This document shows positions 17,096 to 24,674 of a DNA stretch of 64,000 bases, piece after piece. The DNA lies in NCBI RefSeq assembly GCF_042677945.1, contig NZ_JBHUDN010000003.1; one strand, 5' to 3'. This DNA comes from Haloplanus litoreus. Its GTDB lineage: Archaea; Halobacteriota; Halobacteria; Halobacteriales; Haloferacaceae. Below the pieces are notes generated by a model. The model did not search any database, was not told where the DNA came from, and saw only the letters and a list, made by a program, of their open reading frames with translations. Every line of letters starts with the position of its first letter. Position 1 is the stretch's first letter. The translations under genes and the position numbers were made by a program.

Positions 17096-17578
17096 ATGGA
17101 ACTGATAACCGTCGCCGCGGTGGCAGCGAACGGCGTGATCGGCCGCGACGGTGACCTCCCGTGGCCGAGCATCCCGGCGGACAAGCGACAGTACAGGGCT
17201 CGGATCGCGGACTCGCCCGTGATCCTCGGACGTCGAACCTTCGACTCGATGCGCGACGACCGTCCCGGAACCGCCCAGGTCGTGTTGAGTCGGTCCGCGC
17301 CGACTTACGACGTCGAATCGGCCCACCACGCCACCGGCGTCGACGACGCGGGAGCGACCGTCGAATCGCTCGGGAGCGATCGAGCCCACGTCATCGGCGG
17401 GGCGGCGATTTACGACCTGTTCCACCCCGTCGTCGACCGGATGGTACTCAGCCGGATTCCCGGCGAGTACGAGGGGGACGCGTACTTCCCCGACTGGGAC
17501 CACGACGAGTGGACCGTCGTCGACCGCACACCGTACGAGAAGTTCACGCTCGAAGAGTGGGTCCGAGAGCGGCGCTGA
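17096..17578 (+). CDS. folA: Dihydrofolate reductase
   Basis: 160 residues, usual DHFR size. VAAVAANGVIGRDGDLPWP holds the substrate-binding loop and the Trp of the LPW motif; VILGRRTFDSM contains the NADPH-binding GRRT; HVIGGAAIYDLF is the second cofactor loop. It reduces dihydrofolate to tetrahydrofolate with NADPH. The co-location with thyX is notable because ThyX, unlike ThyA, does not produce dihydrofolate; this DHFR may serve folate reduction after biosynthesis rather than recycling. Confidence 0.95.
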   Translation: MELITVAAVAANGVIGRDGDLPWPSIPADKRQYRARIADSPVILGRRTFDSMRDDRPGTAQVVLSRSAPTYDVESAHHATGVDDAGATVESLGSDRAHVIGGAAIYDLFHPVVDRMVLSRIPGEYEGDAYFPDWDHDEWTVVDRTPYEKFTLEEWVRERR

Positions 17579-17621
17579 CCGCCAGTGCCACCCACGTCCG
17601 TGACACCTCCGACACGCCGCG

Positions 17622-17705
17622 GTGGTCGCCGAGTACTTCTCCGACAACCGCACGGAACTGTTCGAGTTCGCCGAGGCGCTGATCGACTACGACACGCAAA
17701 ACGCC
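17622..17705 (+). pseudogene. Remnant of an M20-family peptidase N-terminus
   Basis: About 28 codons (VVAEYFSDNRTELFEFAEAL, then IDYDTQNAAG) resemble the start of M20 amidohydrolases/peptidases (ArgE/DapE type, ending in the typical DTQNPPG). The rest of the enzyme is absent: the sequence runs directly into the promoter of the next gene. It is probably a deletion scar. Confidence 0.45.
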
Positions 17706-17796
17706 GCCGGACGGTCGGTCCGCTCGGAGAGCGCGACGGAGGCGGAGATGGCGACGAACCGTTCAAGTCCCGAGGGGCGGTAGGGAGATCGAGCAC

Positions 17797-18372
17797 ATGA
17801 CCGACGTGACGAACCTCGCGGCCGACGTGCGCGCGTTCACCAGCAACGTCTTCCTCGTCACCGGCGACCGGACGGTCCTCGTCGACACCGGCGCCAACTT
17901 CGACGTGGTGAGCAAAGTCGACGCCCGGGTCGACAGTCTCGACGCCGTCGTTCTCACCCACACCCACCGGGACCACGTCGGCAACGTCGACGCCGTCCGC
18001 GAGGCGTTCGGCGTCGAGACGTGGGGGTACGATCCAACCCTCCCCGCCGTCGACCACGAACTGGGTGAGACGGTCCGTCTCGGCGACGACGAGTTCACGG
18101 TTCTCCACACGCCGGGCCACAAGGACGACCACGTCTGCCTGTACGCGCCGGCGACGAAGGTCTGTTTCGCGGGCGATCTGGTGTTCGCCGGCGGCTCGTT
18201 CGGCCGGACGGACCTAGAGGAAGGGGACCGCGGGACGCTGATCCGGAGTATCGACCGCCTGCGGGAGACTGTCGACCCGGATCTCGCCGCTCTCCATACG
18301 GGTCACGGCCCGAGCGTCACCGACGGGGCCTACGCAACCGTCGAACGCGCGGGCCAGGCCGCGCGGATGTAG
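17797..18372 (+). CDS. MBL-fold metallohydrolase (glyoxalase II-like)
   Basis: 191 residues. Motifs are FLVTGDRTVLVDTG, THTHRDHVGN (HxHxDH), HTPGHKDDHVCLY and FAGDLVF, with HTGHGPS near the C-terminus. All zinc ligands of the glyoxalase II/flavoprotein-type MBL group are present. The protein is short, lacking the C-terminal helical domain of true glyoxalase II, so the substrate is open. The upstream sequence holds a decayed peptidase fragment. Confidence 0.88.
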   Translation: MTDVTNLAADVRAFTSNVFLVTGDRTVLVDTGANFDVVSKVDARVDSLDAVVLTHTHRDHVGNVDAVREAFGVETWGYDPTLPAVDHELGETVRLGDDEFTVLHTPGHKDDHVCLYAPATKVCFAGDLVFAGGSFGRTDLEEGDRGTLIRSIDRLRETVDPDLAALHTGHGPSVTDGAYATVERAGQAARM

Positions 18373-18388
18373 CTCATACGGACCGTCG

Positions 18389-18667
18389 TCAGTCGTCCCC
18401 GTCCGTCCGCAGCCCGTAGTAGCCGGGGTCCTCGTCGGTCGGCGGTTCGCCGATCACCAGGTCGGCGGCGTTGACCATCACCCACGGTACCGCCCAGTCG
18501 ACGAGGACGGCCTCGGTTCCCTCGTCGACGTCCGCTTCCGGGTCGAGTCCCTGCAACAGGCGAGCGATCTCTCGGATCGTATACATCTGATCGCGGTCCA
18601 ACAACTCTTCGGGCGTGTAGAACTCGCAGGGGTAGATTCCGTCGAACGCGTCTTTCGGTCTGGGCAT
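18389..18667 (-). CDS. Conserved haloarchaeal protein (probably the DUF5827 family)
   Basis: 92 residues from the ATG at 18667 (an ATG three codons upstream is possible). Characteristic segments are YPCEFYTPEELLDRDQMYTI, REIARLLQGLDPEADVDEGT and DWAVPWVMVNAADLVIGEPP. It is soluble and acidic. I recall this pattern as a family restricted to haloarchaea (DUF5827), an assignment made from memory. Function unknown. Confidence 0.65.
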   Translation of the reverse strand: MPRPKDAFDGIYPCEFYTPEELLDRDQMYTIREIARLLQGLDPEADVDEGTEAVLVDWAVPWVMVNAADLVIGEPPTDEDPGYYGLRTDGDD

Positions 18668-18729
18668 ACCCGTCATAGGCGGGTCGCCCCGTAAACGCTA
18701 CCGACTGCGCGGCGCGGCGAAGCCCCGGA

Positions 18730-19335
18730 CTACTCGAAGAACCGGCCGCGGTAGAACCGCGCCAGTTCCATGTCGAAGTCCTCGAGACGGAGCAGTGCCG
18801 ACGCCGAGAGGTCGTCGTACGTCTCGATGTACGCGTTCGCGTCCCCCTCCGCCGCGAAGGGGACCGGGTTCGCCCCCATGGGGTCCGGCACCCGGTCGGC
18901 CTCCGTCTCTCGGACGAACCACCCCGTCTCGGCGTCGATCAGGTCCGTCGTCTCGTGGTCGTGGACCCAGACGTCGGCCACGGTAGCACCCTCGTGTGCG
19001 GCCTCGAAGTGGCCGGGATCGACGTAGTAAGCGGCCATACAGCCCGGGGAACAGAAGAACACTCGATCACCCGCCTCGACGGTCAGCTGTGCGTTGTAAT
19101 CCGGGTATTTCGCCGGCATCATGTTACAGACCCCGCACTCCGCGTCCTCGGGGACCGTGGCGGGTTCCGAGAGGGCGGCATCGGTGTCGGGGGCCGCGGT
19201 GCCGGTCGGGGTAGCGGTCCCGCCGTCCCCGACCGGGCCGCCGGCACATCCCGCGAGGCCCGCGGTGAGCGCACCGAGGCCAGCCGTGACGAAGCGTCGT
19301 CGAGTGAGTCGTGACGGTGGCGTGGTGTCGGTCAT
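18730..19335 (-). CDS. nosL: NosL-family copper-binding lipoprotein
   Basis: 201 residues. A Tat signal (TRRRFVTAGLG) ends in a lipobox with Cys30 (LAGC), so the protein should be anchored on the outside of the membrane. NosL domain: ECGVCNMMPAKYPDYNAQL supplies the CxxCNMM copper site, and FFCSPGCMAAYY a second Cys pair. NosL delivers copper to nitrous-oxide reductase; stand-alone copies occur in haloarchaea without nos genes nearby, as here, and may serve other copper enzymes. No nosZ, nosD or nosY is in this window. Confidence 0.85.
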   Translation of the reverse strand: MTDTTPPSRLTRRRFVTAGLGALTAGLAGCAGGPVGDGGTATPTGTAAPDTDAALSEPATVPEDAECGVCNMMPAKYPDYNAQLTVEAGDRVFFCSPGCMAAYYVDPGHFEAAHEGATVADVWVHDHETTDLIDAETGWFVRETEADRVPDPMGANPVPFAAEGDANAYIETYDDLSASALLRLEDFDMELARFYRGRFFE

Positions 19336-19479
19336 CGCCGTCCCCTACGCGCTCGTCCGTCTTGGGTCGTCTGGTCGGTACGTCGAAACAGCCGGGGCTA
19401 CTGAGATGGTATCGGAAAAAACGTGAGTTCTGGCGACGGTGGAGCCGGTCTCCACGTCGGCGTCGTGCAACGACGTCGG

Positions 19480-20079
19480 CTACTCGAACAGCTCGACGGC
19501 CTGCTCGTAGCGCGCGCTCGGCTCCTCCCAGTCGACGACTTCGAAGTAGTTGTCGACGAAGTCGCCGCGGGCCGGGCCGTAGTCGTGGTAGTAGGAGTGC
19601 TCCCAGACGTCGAGCGCGAGGATGGGATGGCTACCCCAGAGCGCGCCTTGGTCGTGCTTGTCGACCACGACGTTACGCAGCTGGTTCGAGAAGCTGTCGT
19701 ACACCAGAAGCGCCCAGCCGCCCGCGGCGCTCGCGGCGGCTTCGAACTCGCCCTTCCAGGCCTCGTAAGAGCCGAAGTCCTCCTCGATCCGGTCGGCGAG
19801 AGCGCCGCTCGGCTCGTCGCCGCCCTCCGGAGACATGCAGTTCCAGAAGAGGTCGTGGAGGATGTGCCCACAGCCGTTGTGGGTCACGTTCCGGATGGCG
19901 CCCGCGGAGGAGCCGAAGTCACCGCCTTCACGGTTGGCTTCGAGGGTCTCCTCGGCGCTGTTCCAGCCGTTGACATAGCCCTGATGGTGGGTGTCGTGAT
20001 GCCACGTCAGCACCTGTTCGGAGATGTGGGGCTCCAGCGCGTCGTAATCGTACGGAAGTGGGTCAAGTTCGTAGCTCAT
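19480..20079 (-). CDS. sod: Superoxide dismutase (Fe/Mn)
   Basis: 199 residues from ATG 20079; GGAGGT at about 20087-20092 provides a ribosome-binding site eight bases upstream, which fixes the start. It converts superoxide to oxygen and peroxide. LEPHISEQVLTWHHDTHHQG holds the first metal His (27) and the second-sphere residues; NGCGHILHDLFWN the second His; LALDVWEHSYYHDYG the Asp and last His. A TATA-like element (AAGCTTAACA, near 20123) gives a leader of about 20 nt. Haloarchaeal SODs are usually Mn-type. Confidence 0.96.
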   Translation of the reverse strand: MSYELDPLPYDYDALEPHISEQVLTWHHDTHHQGYVNGWNSAEETLEANREGGDFGSSAGAIRNVTHNGCGHILHDLFWNCMSPEGGDEPSGALADRIEEDFGSYEAWKGEFEAAASAAGGWALLVYDSFSNQLRNVVVDKHDQGALWGSHPILALDVWEHSYYHDYGPARGDFVDNYFEVVDWEEPSARYEQAVELFE

Positions 20080-20190
20080 TGGTGTAACCTCCACGAAGAA
20101 GATGTATCGGGACGCTGTTAAGCTTTGAGGAACCGTACGCTAACACGACACATTCGGTGTCACGCGGGCGGATAGGCACCCGTTATCAGA

Positions 20191-20316
20191 CGGCCCGAAC
20201 GACCGTCGGCGCTTCATCCACCTACCCCCGACGACACCCACACCTCGCCCCGACGGCCCGAACGACCGTCGGCGCTTCATCCACCTACCCCCGACGACAC
20301 CCACACCTCGCCCCGA
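20191..20316. repeat. 63-bp tandem duplication, two perfect copies
   Basis: Copies at 20191-20253 and 20254-20316, each beginning CGGCCCGAACGACCGTCGGC (the second copy joins directly). The unit length is 21 codons and contains the last 13 codons and stop of the DJ-1-like gene, so the first-read copy ends the gene and the other lies in its 3' flank. Perfect identity points to a recent duplication. Confidence 0.95.
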
Positions 20317-20897
20317 CGGTCGTACTCCATCCCTGCCGCCACCTCCGCCGCCGTCTCCGCGTCGACGAACCGCTCGATCAGGTGGAGTGCCAGATCCAGC
20401 CCCGACGTGATGCCGCCCGCAGTCACCACGTCACCGTCGTCGACGACGCGCGCGTCGACGACTTCGGCGTCCGTCGCCCGCAGGTCGTCGAGGGCGCCCC
20501 CGTGCGTGACCGCCGGCCGACCGTCCAGAATCCCCGCGCGGGCGAGGAGCATCCCGCCGGTACAGACCGACGCGAGCGTCGTGCCCGCGCCGTGAACCCG
20601 AGCGAGTGCGTCGGGGATGGTGCCTCGTTCCGCCTCCGCCCACGCCCCCTGCGAGCGGCGGTCGTTCCACCCACCGCCGGGAACGACGACCAGATCCGGC
20701 GGATCCGCGACCGGGAGGATGTCGTCCGGTTCGAGGCGGAGGCCGTGTGCCGCCGTGATTCGCTCCCGGTCGTCCAGCGTGACGAGCGATACGTCGAACG
20801 GAGCGCCCGCGTCGGCCGCCATCTCGAACGTCTCGAACGGGCCGATGCCGTCGAGTTCGTCGAACCCGTCGTAGAGAAGGATCGCGATGGACTCCAT
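20277..20897 (-). CDS. DJ-1/PfpI family protein
   Basis: 206 residues from ATG 20897 (MESIAILLYDGFDELDGIGP). The class I glutamine-amidotransferase-like fold is shown by PDLVVVPGGGW and by the nucleophile elbow TLASVCTGGMLLARAG (Cys), followed by VTHGGALDDL. Relatives include chaperone/deglycase-like proteins, isonitrile hydratase and GATase1 transcription regulators; no DNA-binding domain is attached here. The 3' end, including the stop codon, is duplicated in a 63-bp repeat, with no change to the protein. The promoter overlaps that of the divergent HD gene. Confidence 0.88.
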   Translation of the reverse strand: MESIAILLYDGFDELDGIGPFETFEMAADAGAPFDVSLVTLDDRERITAAHGLRLEPDDILPVADPPDLVVVPGGGWNDRRSQGAWAEAERGTIPDALARVHGAGTTLASVCTGGMLLARAGILDGRPAVTHGGALDDLRATDAEVVDARVVDDGDVVTAGGITSGLDLALHLIERFVDAETAAEVAAGMEYDRRGEVWVSSGVGG

Positions 20898-20975
20898 GGC
20901 CGCTCCCTCGGCGCGGACGACCATAGTCCTACGCCCGGGCGGAGGTATATGAGCGAGGCCGCCGAAGGTGTCACT

Positions 20976-22199
20976 ATGCCGACGATCAAGGACAGCGTTC
21001 ACGACCACATCGAGGTGACGGGCGTCGCCGAGGCGCTGCTCGACACCCCGGCGATGCAACGGCTCCGACGGGTCCGTCAACTCGGCACCGTCTCGCTGGT
21101 CTACCCCTCGGCCAACCACACCCGCTTCGAACACAGCCTCGGCGTCTACCACCTCGCATCGGAGGCGCTGGATCACCTCGGTGTCGCCGGACGAACGGCC
21201 GAACGCGTCCGTGCCGCCGCCCTCCTGCACGACGTTGGCCATCCCCCGTTCAGCCACAACGTCGAACGTCTCCTCTACCGGCACACGGGAAAGTACCACG
21301 ACGACGTAGCCGATCTCATCGCGAGCGGACGGGTCGGGGCCGTCCTGCGTGAACACGACCTGGACCCCGCGGCCATCGCCGAGCTCGTGGCCGGGGAGGG
21401 CCGGTACGGCCAACTCGTCTCCGGCGAACTCGACGTCGACCGGATGGACTATCTCGTCCGTGACGCCCACCACACGGGCGTCCCCTACGGCACCATCGAC
21501 CACGGGCGATTGGTACGGGAGCTCACCTTCCAGAACGGCGAACTCGTCATCGCCGAGGGGAACGTCCAGACCGCCGAGAGCCTCCTGCTCGCCCGCGCAC
21601 TCATGAATCCGACGGTCTATCAGCACCACGTCGCCCGCATCGGGAAGGCGATGCTCCGTCGGGCGACCGAACGGCTGATCGAGGACGCCGACTACGACCC
21701 CGACCGGGTGCGCCGCTGGGACGACGCCGACCTGCTTGTCGCCTTGCGCCGGACGGACGCGACGGCCGAGATGGCGGACCGACTCTCGACACGTGACCTC
21801 TACAAGCGGGCGGTGTGGGCGGAACTCGACGACGTGCCCGACGCGCTCCTGAACGCGAATCACGAGCGCGTCCGGGAACTCGAACGCGAGGTGGCGGCGG
21901 CGGCGGATCTGGACCCCGACTCCGTCGTCGTCGACGTGCCGCCACCCCCGGAGATCCGGGAGTCGTCGTCGCGGGTCGTCGTCAACGGCGAGATCCGGCG
22001 ACTCGACCGACAGTCACCCCTCGTGTCCGCGCTCCGGACCGCCGGCCGCAACCAGTGGCGACTCGGCGTCTACGCCCCGCCGGGCGCCGTCGAACGCGTG
22101 GGTCGGACGGCCGCCCGGACGCTCGGGCTGGATATCGACGGGGCGCTCGTCTCCGACGTGCGCCGCGGCCTCGACACCACGCTCGACCAGTTCGGGTAG
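20976..22199 (+). CDS. HD-domain phosphohydrolase
   Basis: 407 residues from ATG 20976 (MPTIKDSVHDHIEV is the usual start); another ATG at 20949, two bases after GGAGGT, would add nine residues. HD motifs are HTRFEHSLGVYHL, LLHDVGHPPFSHNVE and the later VDRMDYLVRDAHHTGV, the arrangement of dNTP triphosphohydrolase/SAMHD1-like enzymes. It probably hydrolyses nucleotides. The C-terminal third is helical with an acidic Pro-rich insert. It is followed by the amidohydrolase gene 31 bp later. Confidence 0.9.
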   Translation: MPTIKDSVHDHIEVTGVAEALLDTPAMQRLRRVRQLGTVSLVYPSANHTRFEHSLGVYHLASEALDHLGVAGRTAERVRAAALLHDVGHPPFSHNVERLLYRHTGKYHDDVADLIASGRVGAVLREHDLDPAAIAELVAGEGRYGQLVSGELDVDRMDYLVRDAHHTGVPYGTIDHGRLVRELTFQNGELVIAEGNVQTAESLLLARALMNPTVYQHHVARIGKAMLRRATERLIEDADYDPDRVRRWDDADLLVALRRTDATAEMADRLSTRDLYKRAVWAELDDVPDALLNANHERVRELEREVAAAADLDPDSVVVDVPPPPEIRESSSRVVVNGEIRRLDRQSPLVSALRTAGRNQWRLGVYAPPGAVERVGRTAARTLGLDIDGALVSDVRRGLDTTLDQFG

Positions 22200-22230
22200 T
22201 TTCAAGGACCGCCCACGTCCGAGTAGAGAC

Positions 22231-23244
22231 ATGCAGATCGAGGGGACCGTCCTCCGCGGCCGCGAGTTCGACCCCGTCGAGGGCCGCGTGATCGTCGAGG
22301 ACGGCGAAATCGTCGCCGTCGAGGAGACCGCAACCGATAGCGACGCCATCGTCTGCCCCGCGTTCGTCAACGCCCACACCCACATCGGCGACTCCATCGC
22401 CAAGGAGGCCGGGGCCGGTCTCCGGCTCGACGAACTCGTCGCCCCGCCGGACGGCCTCAAACATCGCCTCCTCCGGGCGGCCACCGACGCCGAGAAGATC
22501 GCAGCGATGCGGCGCTCGCTTCGCTTCATGGAGCGGTCGGGAACTGCCGCGACGGTCGAGTTCCGCGAGGCCGGCGACGAGGGCGACGACGCCATCCGAC
22601 GGGCGCTCGACGGGGTGGCCGTCGAGGCCGTCGTCCTCGGCCGGGAGACGGTGGCGGCGATGCACGAGGCGGACGGCTTCGGGGCGAGCGGCGCCCGCGA
22701 CGCCGACTTCACGGCCGAACGCGCCGCGACCCGCGAGGCGGGCAAGCCGTTCGGCATCCACGCGGGCGAACGGGATTCGACCGACCTCTCCCCCGCACTC
22801 GACCTCGAGCCGACCTTCCTCGTCCACGTCGTCCACCCCGACCCCGCCCACCTCGACCGGATCGAACGCGAGGGCGTCCCGGTCGTCGTCTGTCCGCGCT
22901 CGAACCTCGTCACGGGCGTCGGCACGCCACCCATCGCCGAACTCCTCGAACGGACGACCGTCGCGCTGGGGACGGACAACGTGATGCTCAACAGCCCGTC
23001 GATGTTCCGGGAGATGGAGTTCGCCGCGAAGGTCGGCGGCATCGACGCTCGCGACGTGTTACGCATGGCGACGGTCAACGGCGCCGACCTCGTGGGGCTG
23101 AACTGCGGCCTGATCGAATCCGGCCGGGCGGCGAACCTGCTCGTCGTCGACGGCGGCTCCGACAACCTCGACGGCGCCCGTGATCCGGTTCGGGCGGTCG
23201 TCCGCCGGGCCGGCGTCGACGACGTGGAACGGATCGTCCGGTGA
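22231..23244 (+). CDS. Amidohydrolase-family deaminase-like protein
   Basis: 337 residues. The amidohydrolase barrel is indicated by CPAFVNAHTHIGDS (HxH metal pair), GIHAGERD, FLVHVVHPD, CPRSNLVTGVG and the late Asp in VALGTDNVMLNSP. The set resembles cytosine/guanine deaminase and SAH/MTA deaminase relatives, but the protein is shorter. The substrate is unknown. The start at ATG 22231 is 31 bp after the HD gene; both may work on nucleotides or bases, but this is inferred from position. Confidence 0.85.
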   Translation: MQIEGTVLRGREFDPVEGRVIVEDGEIVAVEETATDSDAIVCPAFVNAHTHIGDSIAKEAGAGLRLDELVAPPDGLKHRLLRAATDAEKIAAMRRSLRFMERSGTAATVEFREAGDEGDDAIRRALDGVAVEAVVLGRETVAAMHEADGFGASGARDADFTAERAATREAGKPFGIHAGERDSTDLSPALDLEPTFLVHVVHPDPAHLDRIEREGVPVVVCPRSNLVTGVGTPPIAELLERTTVALGTDNVMLNSPSMFREMEFAAKVGGIDARDVLRMATVNGADLVGLNCGLIESGRAANLLVVDGGSDNLDGARDPVRAVVRRAGVDDVERIVR

Positions 23245-23286
23245 TCCGTGTCAAGAGTTATGTAGCGAGCGGTGGTACCGGTACGC

Positions 23287-23745
23287 ATGGTCGCGTACGA
23301 TCGCATTCTCGTCCCGACCGACGGCTCCGACGGCGTCGAGCGGGCCATCGAACACGCCGTCGAAATCGCGACGATCCACGACGCGACCCTCCACGGCCTC
23401 TACGTCCTCAACTCGGACGCCTACGCGGGGCTGGCGATGGAGTCCTCGTGGGAGAGCGTCGACGGCCTCCTGCGGGAGGACGCGGAGGCGGCCGTCGCCC
23501 GAGTCCGGGACATCGCGACCGAACTGTCCGGGACGAACGACCCGGCCGTCCCCGTCCACACGGCAGTCGTCGAGGGCAAGCCGAGCCGCGAAATCGTCCG
23601 CTACGCCGAGGCAAACGACTGCGACCTGGTGGTGATGGGCACGCACGGGCGCGGCGGTATCGACCGACTACTCCTGGGGAGCGTCGCGGAGTCGGTCATC
23701 CGCGCCTCCGCCGTCCCGGTGACGACCGTCCCCGTCGAGGCCTAG
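23287..23745 (+). CDS. Universal stress protein (UspA family)
   Basis: 152 residues of a single Usp domain. DRILVPTDGSDGVERAIEHA begins it, and GTHGRGGIDRLLLGSVAESV supplies the ATP-binding G2xG9G(S/T) motif, so it should bind ATP. A TATA-like GTTATG (23257-23262) lies 27 bp before the ATG, consistent with a leaderless mRNA. The stop overlaps the stop of the convergent biotin ligase gene by four bases. Confidence 0.95.
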   Translation: MVAYDRILVPTDGSDGVERAIEHAVEIATIHDATLHGLYVLNSDAYAGLAMESSWESVDGLLREDAEAAVARVRDIATELSGTNDPAVPVHTAVVEGKPSREIVRYAEANDCDLVVMGTHGRGGIDRLLLGSVAESVIRASAVPVTTVPVEA

Positions 23746-24674
23746 GCGGGTCGCAGGTGTTCGCAGTCGCCCGCGTGGACGACGCGGTCACCGTCGGCGG
23801 TGCGGACGACGAGCGCACCGGGGAACTCCACGTCGACGGCCTCGCCCTCGACGACGCCCCCGGGCGTCTCGACGCGCACCGCTCGACCGAGCGTGACGGC
23901 GTGTTCGCGCCACGCCGGGAGCGTCGCCTCGGGATCGGTCCGATACTCGTGGAACGTCTCGACGATCCGCTGGCAGAAGCGCCGGCGGTCGGCGTTCCCA
24001 CCTTCCGCGCGGACGCTCGTCGCCGTCTCGGGGAGATCCGTGGTGTCGACGTCGACGTTCGCGCCGATGCCGACGATCAGCCACGACACTCGGTCGGCCT
24101 CTCCCTCCATCTCGGTGAGGACACCCGCGAGCTTTCGCTCCGATCCGGCCACCAGCACGTCGTTCGGCCACTTGATCACCGCGTCGACGCCCGCCTCCCG
24201 ACAGGCGCGGGTCACGGCGACGGCCGCGGCGAGCGTGAAGACGGGGACGTGAGCGGGAGGGCGCTCCGGGCGACAGAGGAGGCTCGCGTAGACGCCGCCG
24301 GACGGCGACGACCAGGGGCGGTCCAGCCGTCCGCGCCCGCCGGTCTGTTCGCCAGCGACCACCACGCGGTCCGTCGCACCGTCGACGGCGAGTTCGCGCG
24401 CCCGGTCGTTCGTGCTCGGGAGGCGGTCGTGGTACTCGACGGCGTAGGGTGCGTCGAGGCCGAACGCGATTGCCTCGGCGCCGTACCCGGGGACGGCGCG
24501 GACGGCGTAGCCGTCGGCGTCGCTCTCGACGTCGAACCCCGCCTCGCGGAGCGCCTCGACCTGCTTCCAGACCGCCGCGCGCGAGACACCGAGGCGCTCG
24601 GCGAGCGTCGGTCCCGACACCGGCCCCTCGGCAGTGGCGAGTTCGTGGAGCAGGCGACGGCGGGTGTCGCTCAT
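23742..24674 (-). CDS. birA: Biotin-[acetyl-CoA carboxylase] ligase, BirA type
   Basis: 310 residues. An N-terminal winged helix (TLAERLGVSRAAVWKQVEAL, residues about 20-45) precedes the biotin ligase catalytic domain (TNDRARELA, GEQTGGRGRLDRPW, KWPNDVLV) and a C-terminal SH3-like domain. It attaches biotin to the carrier lysine of the carboxylase encoded just upstream; the genes overlap by four bases (ATGA), so enzyme and substrate are co-expressed. The HTH suggests it may also act as a biotin-responsive regulator, as in E. coli. Confidence 0.95.
   Translation of the reverse strand: MSDTRRRLLHELATAEGPVSGPTLAERLGVSRAAVWKQVEALREAGFDVESDADGYAVRAVPGYGAEAIAFGLDAPYAVEYHDRLPSTNDRARELAVDGATDRVVVAGEQTGGRGRLDRPWSSPSGGVYASLLCRPERPPAHVPVFTLAAAVAVTRACREAGVDAVIKWPNDVLVAGSERKLAGVLTEMEGEADRVSWLIVGIGANVDVDTTDLPETATSVRAEGGNADRRRFCQRIVETFHEYRTDPEATLPAWREHAVTLGRAVRVETPGGVVEGEAVDVEFPGALVVRTADGDRVVHAGDCEHLRPA

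Noticed and set aside
18730..19335. Denitrification gene cluster
   Set aside because: Only the NosL-like lipoprotein is present; no nosZ, nosD, nosF or nosY lies nearby.
20191..20316. Start of a CRISPR array
   Set aside because: The two 63-bp copies are directly adjacent with no spacers and include coding sequence.
20157..20948. Long N-terminal extension of the HD protein frame
   Set aside because: It is antisense to the DJ-1-like gene and only repeats the 63-bp duplication; HD homologues start near 20976.
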